DNA of 64,000 bases from Ferrithrix thermotolerans DSM 19514 (GCF_900128965.1 NZ_FQUL01000006.1:1-64000); one strand, 5' to 3'; counted from the stretch's first letter, positions 44,300 through 53,331 are shown. Numbers and translations: made by a program. The notes: generated from the letters alone by a model not told the origin.

Positions 44300-44320
44300 C
44301 CTAAAGCTTAGACCTTTAGG
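44300..44320 (+). terminator. hairpin between recA and miaB, no U-tract
   Basis: CCTAAAG (44300-44306) pairs with CTTTAGG (44314-44320) across a seven-base loop, and CTAG flanks both sides. No T-run follows. It lies ten bases before the miaB start codon, so it could attenuate read-through or affect miaB translation. Confidence 0.45.
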
Positions 44321-44330
44321 CTAGTTAGAC

Positions 44331-45788
44331 GTGAGTCAGCATTATTTTGTCAAGACCTTTGGTTGCCAAATGAACGTGCACGACTCCGAACGTATTGCAG
44401 GGATCCTGTCAGAGGTCGGATATGAAGCCTCTAACAGCATAGATACGGCGGACGTTGTAGTACTAAATACTTGTTGTATACGTGAGAACGCAGACAACAA
44501 GCTCTACGGCAACCTCGGTCATCTAAGTGCACTAAAGGCCGAAAGGCCAGGTATGAAGATCGTAGTAGCCGGCTGTTTGGCTCAAAAAGACAAGGAACTC
44601 GTTGCCAAGAAGGCTCCTTATGTGGACGTGGTGGTAGGTACCTTTAACCTCTCTTCCATTCCTGATCTTTTATCTCGTGCGGATGGCTCTAAAGCAGAGA
44701 TGGAGTTCTTAGATGCGCCAAAGGAGTACGACGAGGTCTCTTCGATCGCTATGAAGAGGGAGTCTTCGATCTCGGCATGGGTGAGCATACAGACCGGTTG
44801 TAACAACTCCTGTGCGTTTTGTATCGTACCAAGTGTTAGGGGCAAAGAGGTGTCTCGGCCGTTTCAAGACATCGTGGATGAGGTGCGTCTTCTCGCTCGT
44901 AGTGGAGTGCGAGAGGTTACCTTGCTCGGACAAAACGTCAACTCTTACGGCCGTGACATTACGCTTTCTCTTCGTAAGGGCGAGATCGAGGGAGATCTTG
45001 AGCGTTGGAGTGGGGAGAGGTGGCTCCTGGACCCAAGGCCAAGGGTACGTCCTCTCTTTTCGGATCTGCTCAGGGCGGTAGGGTCTGTCAAGGGCATCTC
45101 TAGGGTAAGGTTTACCTCTCCTCATCCAAAGGATATGGTTATAGAGACCTTTGAGGCTATGTCGGAGACGGAGGCGGTCTGCGAGCAGCTACATTTCCCG
45201 CTTCAATCAGGCTCTGACCGGGTTCTTTCAGAGATGCGCAGGGGATACAGCTCCGCAAAGTACCTTGAGAGACTCAGATTAGCGCGCTCGATAGTACCTG
45301 ATCTGGCTGTCTCTACCGACATTATCGTTGGCTTTCCCGGAGAAAGTGATGAGGACTTCAAAGATACTCTTCGAGTAGTCGAAGAGGCGAACTTCGACGG
45401 AGCGTTTACCTTTATATTTTCTCCAAGACCCGGAACCAGGGCTGCAGAGATGACGCAGAGCTTCATCGATCCGGAGATAGTCCAGACTCGCTTCGATGCT
45501 CTAAAGGAGGTAGTGGAGGTCTCTGCTTTAGGCAAACATGAAGCGAGGGTGGGACGTGTTGAAGAGGTCTTGGTAGAAGGATCTTCTAAGAGAGACTCTT
45601 CTGTGCTCAGCGGCAGAACTAGGCAAAACAAGCTGGTTCACTTTGTGCCCCCAAGCGATCTAGAGCTAAGCGAAGGCGACTTGATCGGTGTCCGTATCGG
45701 ATCTGCCGCCCCACACTTTTTGCGAGGAGAGGTAGATAGGGTAATATCTAGACCTAGGGTAAGGCAGAGCATCGCCCTAAAGCCGTAG
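44331..45788 (+). CDS. miaB: tRNA-2-methylthio-N6-dimethylallyladenosine synthase
   Basis: The protein has 485 residues. The MTTase domain begins VKTFGCQMNVHDSE. The radical-SAM motif is GCNNSCAFCIVPSVRG, and a TRAM domain ends the protein. It methylthiolates i6A37 of tRNAs, the product of MiaA, encoded nearby. An insertion of about 30 residues follows GQNVNSYGRD (KGEIEGDLERWSGERW and nearby), which makes it longer than most MiaB. The GTG start is at 44331. The stop codon sits in the loop of a strong hairpin. Confidence 0.96.
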   Translation: MSQHYFVKTFGCQMNVHDSERIAGILSEVGYEASNSIDTADVVVLNTCCIRENADNKLYGNLGHLSALKAERPGMKIVVAGCLAQKDKELVAKKAPYVDVVVGTFNLSSIPDLLSRADGSKAEMEFLDAPKEYDEVSSIAMKRESSISAWVSIQTGCNNSCAFCIVPSVRGKEVSRPFQDIVDEVRLLARSGVREVTLLGQNVNSYGRDITLSLRKGEIEGDLERWSGERWLLDPRPRVRPLFSDLLRAVGSVKGISRVRFTSPHPKDMVIETFEAMSETEAVCEQLHFPLQSGSDRVLSEMRRGYSSAKYLERLRLARSIVPDLAVSTDIIVGFPGESDEDFKDTLRVVEEANFDGAFTFIFSPRPGTRAAEMTQSFIDPEIVQTRFDALKEVVEVSALGKHEARVGRVEEVLVEGSSKRDSSVLSGRTRQNKLVHFVPPSDLELSEGDLIGVRIGSAAPHFLRGEVDRVISRPRVRQSIALKP

Positions 45789-45802
45789 GTTTGGGGCGAT
45801 GC
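45769..45802. terminator. 13-bp hairpin enclosing the miaB stop codon
   Basis: GCATCGCCCTAAA (45769-45781) pairs with TTTGGGGCGATGC (45790-45802) with one T-G wobble and an eight-base loop that contains the TAG stop. It lies between the convergent miaB and aldehyde dehydrogenase genes, so it may terminate transcription in both directions. There is no U-tract on the plus side. Confidence 0.65.
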
Positions 45803-45823
45803 TTGCGCTTTAGTCGGATCGCT

Positions 45824-47389
45824 TTAGTCCTCAAGGGGCGGGTAGGTGTGATGGTCGGGGAAGTTTCCAAAGAGCTTCTCACCTGGAGGCCCCTCCGTTA
45901 CTGCTTGTACAAGATACTTGCCACCCACGAAGGCGCCCTTCCACGAGGCTCCTTTTCCACCGAAGGGTTCGGCCTTGTCGCCTCTTGAGCGGACCTGGTT
46001 GATGCCGACCTTGTAGGCGTTTACGTCTTGGGCTAACTTAGAGGCGAGGTCGATGTCGTCGCAAGCGATTGAGGAGACTAGTGCTCCGTTCGATACGTTC
46101 ATCTGAGCGAGCAGTTCTGCCTCTGTATCTACGAGCACGATGGTGTCTACCGGTCCAAAGGGCTCTGCGTGATAGAGGCTGGATGACTTTGGAGGTTCCA
46201 AGATGGACTGCGGCGCCAGATATGCGGAGAGATCTTGACCTTCAATGAAGTTCTCAGGGTTCAACTTTCCTCGGTATAAGGGGGTGCCGCCACGTTCGAT
46301 CGCCTCCTCGACGGTTCGTTCTAGCTCCTGAGCCTTCGCCTTGTTGATAAGCGGTCCGAAGTCAACGGCAGGGATTGGATCTGAAGGATCAGATACCGCC
46401 AAGGGGTGTCCTACGTTCAAAGACTTTAGGACCGGGATATACATCTCCAGGAACTGATCGAACAGCTGTCGCTGGACGACAAAGCGGGGGTACGCGGTGC
46501 AACGTTGCTTTGCGTAGTCAAAACCTTTCTTCACGTCCTTAGCGAGTTTGTCCCAGTTAGAGAAGTTCCATATGCCCCAGGCGTTCAGTCCTTCTTGTTC
46601 TAACATGTGTCTCTTGTCCGTGCGTACCAGCTCTGAGGCGATCTGACCGCCTGTGTCTCTTCCTCCCACAAAGGCAAGGCATCCGATCTCAGGGGAGCGG
46701 ACCAACACCGAGGAAAGCTTTCCTCCAAGCCCTGATACTAAAGTGACGGGAAGCCCCTCGTCGACCGCAAAGCTCATAGCAAGTGTAAGAGCAGCTACAC
46801 CCCCATCTGTGGGGGCCTTTGCGATCACCGCGTTTCCAGCCAGCATCTGCACCAACATGGAGTGAGCTAGTACAGAAAGTGGATAGTTCCAAGAGGCGAT
46901 GTTGGACACCGGTCCAGGTAGAGGACCACGACCTACTAACATCTCGTCGATGTTTTCGATATACCAGTCAACGCCTTCTGTCGTTCTATCGACGGAGACG
47001 AGGCTTTGTTGGTAGGGTTTACCTATCTCCCAGACCAGCAGGAGTGCAAGGAGTTCGCGGTTCTCCCGAATCTTGCTTACCACCTTTGCGATGCGCTCTT
47101 TCCTCTCGGAGAGAGGAACCTTGAGCCAGTCAAAGTGGTCTTTGACGCAGGCTTGAAGTGCTACGGCGGCCTGGTCGGTCTCAAGTAGGGAGGGCCCTAC
47201 GATCATGGAGCCGTCTACAGGGGAGTAGGTTGGGTTTGGTTCTCCCTCTTCTCTCCATCTACCTCCCCAGAGATTATTTATCCTACCAGGATAAAAGGCT
47301 GAGGGAGCGAGCTTTGCGGCTTGGTCGTATACCTCTGCAAAAGATGTGCCAGGTTTCAAAGTCTTTTTCTTTGAGATGTTTTTAGTCAC
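45824..47389 (-). CDS. aldehyde dehydrogenase family protein
   Basis: The protein has about 521 residues. Visible motifs are the asparagine of ASWNYPLS, a glutamate in LEQEGLNAWG (in place of the usual LELGGKN), the catalytic cysteine in QRCTAYPRF, and AEPFGPVD near the C-terminus. It oxidises an aldehyde with NAD(P); the aldehyde is not predictable. The frame is open for another 100 codons upstream, but that part overlaps miaA and lacks family features. The GTG at 47389 is therefore chosen; it has no clear ribosome-binding site. The gene is inserted on the opposite strand between miaB and miaA. Confidence 0.85.
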   Translation of the reverse strand: MTKNISKKKTLKPGTSFAEVYDQAAKLAPSAFYPGRINNLWGGRWREEGEPNPTYSPVDGSMIVGPSLLETDQAAVALQACVKDHFDWLKVPLSERKERIAKVVSKIRENRELLALLLVWEIGKPYQQSLVSVDRTTEGVDWYIENIDEMLVGRGPLPGPVSNIASWNYPLSVLAHSMLVQMLAGNAVIAKAPTDGGVAALTLAMSFAVDEGLPVTLVSGLGGKLSSVLVRSPEIGCLAFVGGRDTGGQIASELVRTDKRHMLEQEGLNAWGIWNFSNWDKLAKDVKKGFDYAKQRCTAYPRFVVQRQLFDQFLEMYIPVLKSLNVGHPLAVSDPSDPIPAVDFGPLINKAKAQELERTVEEAIERGGTPLYRGKLNPENFIEGQDLSAYLAPQSILEPPKSSSLYHAEPFGPVDTIVLVDTEAELLAQMNVSNGALVSSIACDDIDLASKLAQDVNAYKVGINQVRSRGDKAEPFGGKGASWKGAFVGGKYLVQAVTEGPPGEKLFGNFPDHHTYPPLED

Positions 47390-47473
47390 ACATACATATT
47401 CGTAGGTGATACAGAAAATCATGCCGAATTCTGTCCTAAATGTGATCGCTGTTCTTGTGATGCAGTGAGCTAA

Positions 47474-48409
47474 GTGCGTGAAACCTCTTATCATGTGAGG
47501 GAGGTGTACAGAGGTCCCATAGCTATAGTAGGCCCAACAGCGAGTGGCAAGACGAGGCTTGCGCTTGATTTGATGGAGCTGCTCCCACACTACGAGGCTG
47601 TCTCGGTTGATTCGATGACGATCTACAAAGAGTTTAGCGTTGGAACTGCAAAACCAACAGAAACCGAACTTGCCGGTCACCCTTATCATTTGATTTCTGT
47701 GGTCTCGGTAGTAGAAGAGTTCTCACTAGCGGAGTTCATAACTTTGGTCCAGAAGATGAAAGAGGAGATAGAGAGGCGCTTCAAGACGGCCCTTTATGTG
47801 GGAGGAACATCCCTTTATCTAAGAGCCGTGGTCGATGGTCTTACACCCCAGCCAACATATAGTGGCCTGCGGCTCTGGCTTGAGACCGTCTCTTTACATC
47901 TAGGGCAAGGAGTCCTTTATCAAATTTTGAAGACCGTGGATCCGAAGGCGGCATCGAAGATACTTAGCACTAACGACCGAAGGGTGATTCGTGCCCTTGA
48001 GGTCTCTTTGGGGTCAGGCATGCATAAAAGCATTTACGGTGAGGTCTTCTCGAATCCAGATGGTGCGGGAGGAGTGCTTCAGTTTGGGGTGAAGGTCTCA
48101 AGAGAGGTGTTGTACAAGCGTATCGAGGAGAGGATCCATCTACAGCTCGAGCAGGGCTGGATCGACGAGGTGGCCGCAGTTATCGAGAGCGATAAGGTGA
48201 TATCCAGAACGGCAGCCCAGGCTATCGGGTACAAGGAGCTTGCGGCTTACCTTAGGGGAGAGCTTGATTACGATGAGGCCGTTGAGCTTACCGTTCGGCG
48301 GACGAAGAATCTGGCTAAACGCCAACTAGCTTGGCTTAGAAGAGACAGTCGCATCCTATGGATCGAGACCCTGGACGAGGTTCTCGAGCGACTAGATGGG
48401 ACTCAGTAA
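47474..48409 (+). CDS. miaA: tRNA dimethylallyltransferase
   Basis: The protein has 311 residues. The P-loop is GPTASGKT at 20-27. SVDSMTIYKEFSVGTAKPT is the substrate-binding block, and GGTSLYLRAVVDGL and the C-terminal AIGYKEL and RRTKNLAKRQLAWLRRD complete the family set. It adds the isopentenyl group to A37, using dimethylallyl diphosphate that the MEP pathway (dxr, ispG here) supplies. The start is a GTG at 47474, divergent from the aldehyde dehydrogenase with about 84 bases between. Confidence 0.95.
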   Translation: MRETSYHVREVYRGPIAIVGPTASGKTRLALDLMELLPHYEAVSVDSMTIYKEFSVGTAKPTETELAGHPYHLISVVSVVEEFSLAEFITLVQKMKEEIERRFKTALYVGGTSLYLRAVVDGLTPQPTYSGLRLWLETVSLHLGQGVLYQILKTVDPKAASKILSTNDRRVIRALEVSLGSGMHKSIYGEVFSNPDGAGGVLQFGVKVSREVLYKRIEERIHLQLEQGWIDEVAAVIESDKVISRTAAQAIGYKELAAYLRGELDYDEAVELTVRRTKNLAKRQLAWLRRDSRILWIETLDEVLERLDGTQ

Positions 48410-48429
48410 GTTTGAGTGTATCTTTATGT

Positions 48430-49260
48430 ATGAAAGAGGTAGTTACGCAGTACTCAAAGTATAACGGTTTGGGAAACGATTTCTTGGTTCGACTCCTACA
48501 GAGTGAAGGCGACCTAACTAGCTCTGATGACGTAAGGCGTCTTTGTGATCGGAGATACGGATTTGGTGCCGACGGGGTGATCGAGACCTTCGTCAAAGAA
48601 CTAGGTGGTGCTTATATGCACCTGGTGAACTCTGACGGTTCTATCGCCGAGATGAGCGGAAACGGGGTGCGGTGCCTTATCCACCACTTGGTGAGGGTTC
48701 AGGCGATGGAGGCTAAAGACGCTGTAACCCTCGATACGCTTGCGGGACCGAGGAGGGTTCAGGCTCTTGGTTTTGTCGCCCCTCAGGTTCTTCTCTCTAG
48801 CGTTGAGATGCCCCGTGCAAAGGTCACAGCTCAAGAGGTTCTAGGCGTGAAGGGGTATCTCGTTGACGTTGGCAATCCCCACTTCGTGATCGAGTGCAAA
48901 GATATCTCAGAGCTTAGATCGCAGCCTCTATCGAAGATCGGTCCTGAGCTAGAGGGTGCCTTTGAAGGTGGGGCAAACATCGAGTGGGTCTACCTTGAGA
49001 GTCATTCGAAGGTACATCTACGGGTGTGGGAGAGGGGAGCGGGTGAGACTTTGGCGTGTGGCACTGGATCTGTGGCCTCATTTACAGCCCTGTCAGAGGT
49101 CGCTACATTGGACGAAAGAGTCGAGATCCTAAATCCAGGAGGCTCTCTCTGGGTAAGTGGGGGAGATGGACTCTCCGATGCGGAGACGCTCTGGCTGGAA
49201 GGACCATCTGTTTATGTGGGTGACATATATGCACCTGACTCCAGCGTCGGCCATCTATGA
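48430..49260 (+). CDS. dapF: diaminopimelate epimerase
   Basis: The protein has 276 residues. The catalytic cysteine pair is Cys82 in MSGNGVRC and Cys210 in LACGTGSVA. The N-terminus KYNGLGNDFLV is conserved. It converts LL- to meso-diaminopimelate for cell wall and lysine. A frame opening at 48358 overlaps miaA and adds 24 atypical residues; the ATG at 48430 matches the family start, although its ribosome-binding site is poor. The stop overlaps hflX (ATGA). Confidence 0.95.
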   Translation: MKEVVTQYSKYNGLGNDFLVRLLQSEGDLTSSDDVRRLCDRRYGFGADGVIETFVKELGGAYMHLVNSDGSIAEMSGNGVRCLIHHLVRVQAMEAKDAVTLDTLAGPRRVQALGFVAPQVLLSSVEMPRAKVTAQEVLGVKGYLVDVGNPHFVIECKDISELRSQPLSKIGPELEGAFEGGANIEWVYLESHSKVHLRVWERGAGETLACGTGSVASFTALSEVATLDERVEILNPGGSLWVSGGDGLSDAETLWLEGPSVYVGDIYAPDSSVGHL

Positions 49261-50528
49261 CGCTTATTGAACGCTCCTTTCAGGAGAGAATCATACTGGT
49301 TGGGGTGGCTTTGGGTGGAAAGAGCTATGAAGAGGTAGAAAGTGACCTCGACGAACTTGCTCTTTTGGTGGACACTGCAGGAGCCTTGGTGGTAGGACGA
49401 GTGATCCAAAGGAGGGATCGTCCCGATCCGGCCACCTTTGTTGGCGCTGGAAAAGCGGAGGAGATTCATCAACTCTCTGAAGTGCTAGACGTAGACACGG
49501 TCGTCTTTGATGAGGAGTTGACACCAGCGCAACAACGAAATCTAGAGAAGATCTTTGGAAGGACCGCGATCGACAGAACGGCGGTGATCTTGGATGTTTT
49601 TGCGCAAAACGCCTCTACACCAGAGGGCAAGGCGCAGGTTGAGTTGGCGCTTTTGTCCTACCGACTCCCAAGGCTTCGAGGGAAAGGGAAGGCGCTCTCT
49701 CAGCAGGTTGGGCGAATCGGAACCAGAGGACCAGGAGAGACAAAGCTAGAAGAAGACCGTCGCCGTCTACTTGAGCGTATGTCAGCGCTGCGACGAGAGT
49801 TGAAGGCGATTCAAAGCACTAGACAGCTTCAGAGACGATCCCGAAAGAGATCGAGAGGGGCAACTGTGTCGCTCGTGGGGTATACGAACGCCGGCAAATC
49901 GACCCTTATGAATCAGCTGACAAATGCAGGCGTATTGGCAGAAGACAGGCTCTTTGCGACTTTGGATCCCAGAACCAGAAGGCTGAGCCTTCCAGGTGGG
50001 GAGAGCATCACTTTGACTGATACCGTTGGCTTTATAAAAAAACTTCCCCACCAGCTTATCGAGTCTTTCCGGTCAACCTTGGAGGTTATCTCTGAGGCGG
50101 ATCTTTTGATCCATGTGGTTGACGGCTCCTCGCTCAATGCGCTTGAGCAGATGAAGGCTGTGCGTGAGGTTCTAGATGAGATCGGAGCAGGTAAAGTGGA
50201 AGAGGTCGTAGCCATAAATAAGGTGGACCTCCTTGAAAGTTCCGAGCATATTCAAAAGGTGGTGCCCGGTGCGGTCCTAGTATCTGCCCTAACCGGTCAA
50301 GGTGTTCATGAGTTACTCTCTGAGATATCAGGTCGACTGCGCAGAAGAGCGGTTCTGAAGGAGATCTCGGTTCCCCTGCAACATGGAGAGCTCCTGGCTT
50401 TCTTGCACAGAGAGGGAGAGATCCTATCGGAGAGAATCGACGAAGACGGCATAAACGTACTTGTAAGGTTGGAACCGGCGTCGCTTGGTCTGCTTGAGAA
50501 GATGCTGAGCGAAGTAGATGAAAGGTGA
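49257..50528 (+). CDS. hflX: ribosome-associated GTPase HflX
   Basis: The protein has 423 residues. The N-terminal HflX domain has TFVGAGKAEEI and VVFDEELTPAQQRNLE. A coiled, basic segment with RGPGETKLEEDRR follows, then the G domain with GYTNAGKSTL, DTVGFI and NKVD. It splits stalled or stressed ribosomes. The ATG overlaps the dapF stop by four bases. The gene order miaA-dapF-hflX is conserved in Actinobacteria. Confidence 0.95.
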   Translation: MTLIERSFQERIILVGVALGGKSYEEVESDLDELALLVDTAGALVVGRVIQRRDRPDPATFVGAGKAEEIHQLSEVLDVDTVVFDEELTPAQQRNLEKIFGRTAIDRTAVILDVFAQNASTPEGKAQVELALLSYRLPRLRGKGKALSQQVGRIGTRGPGETKLEEDRRRLLERMSALRRELKAIQSTRQLQRRSRKRSRGATVSLVGYTNAGKSTLMNQLTNAGVLAEDRLFATLDPRTRRLSLPGGESITLTDTVGFIKKLPHQLIESFRSTLEVISEADLLIHVVDGSSLNALEQMKAVREVLDEIGAGKVEEVVAINKVDLLESSEHIQKVVPGAVLVSALTGQGVHELLSEISGRLRRRAVLKEISVPLQHGELLAFLHREGEILSERIDEDGINVLVRLEPASLGLLEKMLSEVDER

Positions 50529-50648
50529 TTCAAAGGTGATTCAATCGAGTCAAAGCGCCCCGGTTGATCCTTTTGGGTTGGTCTGATGTAGACGGTGGTG
50601 GTAGTTGATGTCTTTGGGGGATGTAGTGATTGGTAAACTACGTAGGCT

Positions 50649-51791
50649 ATGTATTTTCGTTCAGAGTCCTCTACTGGCTTTAAGCTACCTCCATACCCCT
50701 ACGACCTGCTAAACGGTATAAAGGCGTCGGCGAGGACCTTGTTTGATGAGGTTGTCGACCTCTCGATCGGAACCCCTGTTGATCCACCGCCTCTATTTGT
50801 GCCCTCTGCACTGGCAACTTCAGGGAAGGAGAGAAGTTACCCCCCATCCTTCGGTACGCTGCAGCTTAGGTCATCGGCGTCGGCTTGGATGAAGCGAACC
50901 TTTGGGGTAGAGATCGACCCAAGTTCAATAGGTGCTACTTTGGGTTCGAAGGAGTTTATAGTCTCACTTCCACGTTATCTAAGACTTATAAATCCAAATA
51001 AAAACACGGTTTTATTTCCTCAGATCTCCTATCCTTCTTATGAGATGGGGGCCCTCTTAGCCGGCTGCGTCCCTTTCAAGGTCCCACAGGACGAGTCGGG
51101 TCTACTGCTTTTGGACTCTTTGCCAGAGTCGGTGGTTGAAGACTCGGCTTTGTTGTGGCTCAATCTCCCATCAAACCCCACTGGAAAGAACGCAGGGATG
51201 CGAGAGGCTCTAGCTTGGGCTTCCAAACACGGTGTCGTTGTTGCTTCAGACGAGTGCTATGCGGACTTTACGTGGGATGGGCGGGCTAAGTCTGCGCTGG
51301 AGTTCGGGACTAGAGCGGTCCTAGCTGTGCACTCACTGTCTAAACGGTCGAACATGGCTGGGCTTAGGGTCGGCACCTACAGTGGAGACCCTGAACTCGT
51401 TGAGTACATATCCGAGGTCCGTAAGCACAGCGGGATGATGGTTCCAGGCCCCATTCAAGACGCAGCAGCGGGAGCTCTAATGGACGACGGTCACGTCATG
51501 ACTCAGCGGAGTAGGTATCTAGAGCGACTGCAGATAATGAGCGAGGCTCTAGGAAGGATTGGTCTCGAAGCGCCTCTGCCCGAAGGCGGCTTCTATCTGT
51601 GGACAAAGGCACCAGCGGGAGCCTTTGTTAGCGGATTTGACTTTGCAAACTGGCTGGCAAAGGCTGGCGGTTTCGTATCGTCGCCTGGTGAGCTTTACGG
51701 CGCAGATGGAGTCTGTGTGCGCATAGCGATGGTGGCAACAACAGAGACGATCAAGGTATTGGCGCATAGGGTTCAAGACGTTCGTATATGA
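50649..51791 (+). CDS. dapC: succinyldiaminopimelate aminotransferase (DapC)
   Basis: This 380-residue fold-type I PLP aminotransferase has the PLP lysine in HSLSKRSNMAGLR. NPTGK-type LPSNPTGKN and DECYADF are the cofactor contacts, and RIAMVATTE gives the carboxylate-binding arginine. It is followed by dapD after ten bases, which fixes its likely role as transaminase of the succinylase diaminopimelate route. A 120-base gap separates it from hflX. Confidence 0.88.
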   Translation: MYFRSESSTGFKLPPYPYDLLNGIKASARTLFDEVVDLSIGTPVDPPPLFVPSALATSGKERSYPPSFGTLQLRSSASAWMKRTFGVEIDPSSIGATLGSKEFIVSLPRYLRLINPNKNTVLFPQISYPSYEMGALLAGCVPFKVPQDESGLLLLDSLPESVVEDSALLWLNLPSNPTGKNAGMREALAWASKHGVVVASDECYADFTWDGRAKSALEFGTRAVLAVHSLSKRSNMAGLRVGTYSGDPELVEYISEVRKHSGMMVPGPIQDAAAGALMDDGHVMTQRSRYLERLQIMSEALGRIGLEAPLPEGGFYLWTKAPAGAFVSGFDFANWLAKAGGFVSSPGELYGADGVCVRIAMVATTETIKVLAHRVQDVRI

Positions 51792-51801
51792 GGAGGACTG
51801 A

Positions 51802-52623
51802 GTGAGTCTAAAGGAAGAGATCGAGTCGCTTTGGGAGCGCAGAGACACCTTAGGAACCGAAGATGTAGATGCCAGAGACTCTGTATTTGAGGCCTTAGAT
51901 CTACTAGACAGAGGACTGGAGAAGGTTGCCTTCATTGATCAGAACGCAGATGTTGTCGTAAATGAGTGGCTTAAGTACTCTATTCTACTTTCATTTAAAG
52001 TGCGCAACCTCGTACGCTATGAGGTAGGACCTTTTGAGTTTTTAGACAGGCTTCCCCTAAAGAAGAACTACTCCGAGATTGGAGTAAGGGCACTGCCTGG
52101 AGCCTCTGCGCGATTTGGGTCTTACTTGGGACGTGGCGTGACGCTCATGCCATCCTATGTAAATATCGGAGCGTACGTGGGAGAAAATACCATGGTTGAT
52201 ACCTGGGCCACGGTTGGTTCGTGTGCTCAGATAGGTAGCAATGTCCATCTCTCTGGAGGTGTGGGGATAGGTGGAGTTTTAGAACCAGCTCAGGCGAGGC
52301 CGGTTATAGTAGAAGACGATGCCTTCATAGGATCTCGTGCCATGGTTACCGAAGGAGCGAGGGTCGGAAGAGGTGCCGTCTTGGGAGCTGGCACGATCTT
52401 GAACCCCTCGATCCCTGTCATTGATGTAAATACTGGCGAAGAGCTTTCAAGAGGTGAAGTTCCCTCTTGGTCGGTGTGTATCTCAGGTACACGAACTAGG
52501 AGCTTTCCCGGTGGTACCTTTGGCCTTCCTTGTGTATTGGTGATAAAGAGATTGAACGAGGGCGAGCGCCACAACAAGACGCTTTTGAACGACCTATTGC
52601 GCGAGCACGGTGCAGCCATCTAG
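51802..52623 (+). CDS. dapD: tetrahydrodipicolinate N-succinyltransferase
   Basis: The protein has 273 residues. The left-handed beta-helix block MPSYVNIGAYV, MVDTWATVGSCAQIG and VHLSGGVGIGGVLEP closely resembles the E. coli-type DapD, not the longer form (about 317 residues) known from Mycobacterium. It transfers succinyl from succinyl-CoA. The GTG start at 51802 has GAGGA upstream. With dapC it forms a two-gene unit. It is convergent with lexA, 35 bases apart, with no strong terminator. Confidence 0.95.
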   Translation: MSLKEEIESLWERRDTLGTEDVDARDSVFEALDLLDRGLEKVAFIDQNADVVVNEWLKYSILLSFKVRNLVRYEVGPFEFLDRLPLKKNYSEIGVRALPGASARFGSYLGRGVTLMPSYVNIGAYVGENTMVDTWATVGSCAQIGSNVHLSGGVGIGGVLEPAQARPVIVEDDAFIGSRAMVTEGARVGRGAVLGAGTILNPSIPVIDVNTGEELSRGEVPSWSVCISGTRTRSFPGGTFGLPCVLVIKRLNEGERHNKTLLNDLLREHGAAI

Positions 52624-52658
52624 AGACAGAGTCTGTAGAGGGTTGTAGGAGTGCCTAA

Positions 52659-53324
52659 CTAGTAGGTCCGCATCAGACCTAAAACCTTACCGATAACGCC
52701 GTCTCGTTCGTCGCTGAAGTAGATGGTGGAGCGTTCTTCGCTGTAGGTGGAGTTTCTGGCTCTCAGCTTGGGAACTCCATCTCGGTCCTCGTAGACCTTT
52801 ACGGTTCCATCTTGTCCTCCATTTATAAGTGCTACCACGATGTCTCCGTGTTTCGCGGTTCTTTGAGAGCCGACCACCACCACGTCGTCTTCGAAGATTC
52901 CGATATCTACCATGGAGTCGCCCCTAACCTTCAGGGCAAAGAGCTTTCCAGATTGTGAACCTATGAGATCTGAAGGAACAGCAAAGGTGTTTTCAAAGTG
53001 TTCCTCAGCTAATACCCCAACTCCGGCGGCTACGTCTCCGAGTAGGGGAACCAGGAGGACCGGCTCGTCACCTTTCTCTGGGGCTAAAGAGTCAGGGCTT
53101 TGGGTAATGCTAAGCGCACGTGGTTTTGTTGGGTCCCTCACGATCTGTCCGGCTTTTTCGAGAGCTCGCAGGTGGTACTGGACGGTCGATGGCGACGCAA
53201 ATCCAATGGCGTCCGCTATTTCGCGTACCGATGGAGGGTAGCCCTGTTCTGCGACTACCTTTTTAATAAAGTCCATAATCTGTCTCTGTTGGGCTGTCGG
53301 TAGCTGAGGGCTCGATCTTTTCAT
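52659..53324 (-). CDS. lexA: SOS repressor LexA
   Basis: The protein has 221 residues. The winged helix (PSVREIADAIGFASPSTVQYHL) occupies the first 70 residues. The cleavage site is Ala100-Gly101 (DVAAGVG), with catalytic Ser137 in VRGDSMVD and Lys176 in GTVKVY. RecA filaments trigger its autocleavage. The start ATG at 53324 lacks a ribosome-binding site, but a TACAAT (53337-53332, minus) lies exactly seven bases before it, fitting leaderless transcription. SOS boxes at 53349 and 53378 allow autoregulation. Confidence 0.97.
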   Translation of the reverse strand: MKRSSPQLPTAQQRQIMDFIKKVVAEQGYPPSVREIADAIGFASPSTVQYHLRALEKAGQIVRDPTKPRALSITQSPDSLAPEKGDEPVLLVPLLGDVAAGVGVLAEEHFENTFAVPSDLIGSQSGKLFALKVRGDSMVDIGIFEDDVVVVGSQRTAKHGDIVVALINGGQDGTVKVYEDRDGVPKLRARNSTYSEERSTIYFSDERDGVIGKVLGLMRTY

Positions 53325-53331
53325 AAAAACT

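Noticed and set aside
47390-47689. 100-residue N-terminal extension of the aldehyde dehydrogenase
   Set aside because: It overlaps miaA on the other strand, contains no family features and has an unlikely composition (many C, W, H, Y).
48358-48429. Longer N-terminus for dapF
   Set aside because: It overlaps the end of miaA and precedes the conserved family start; the ATG at 48430 fits better.
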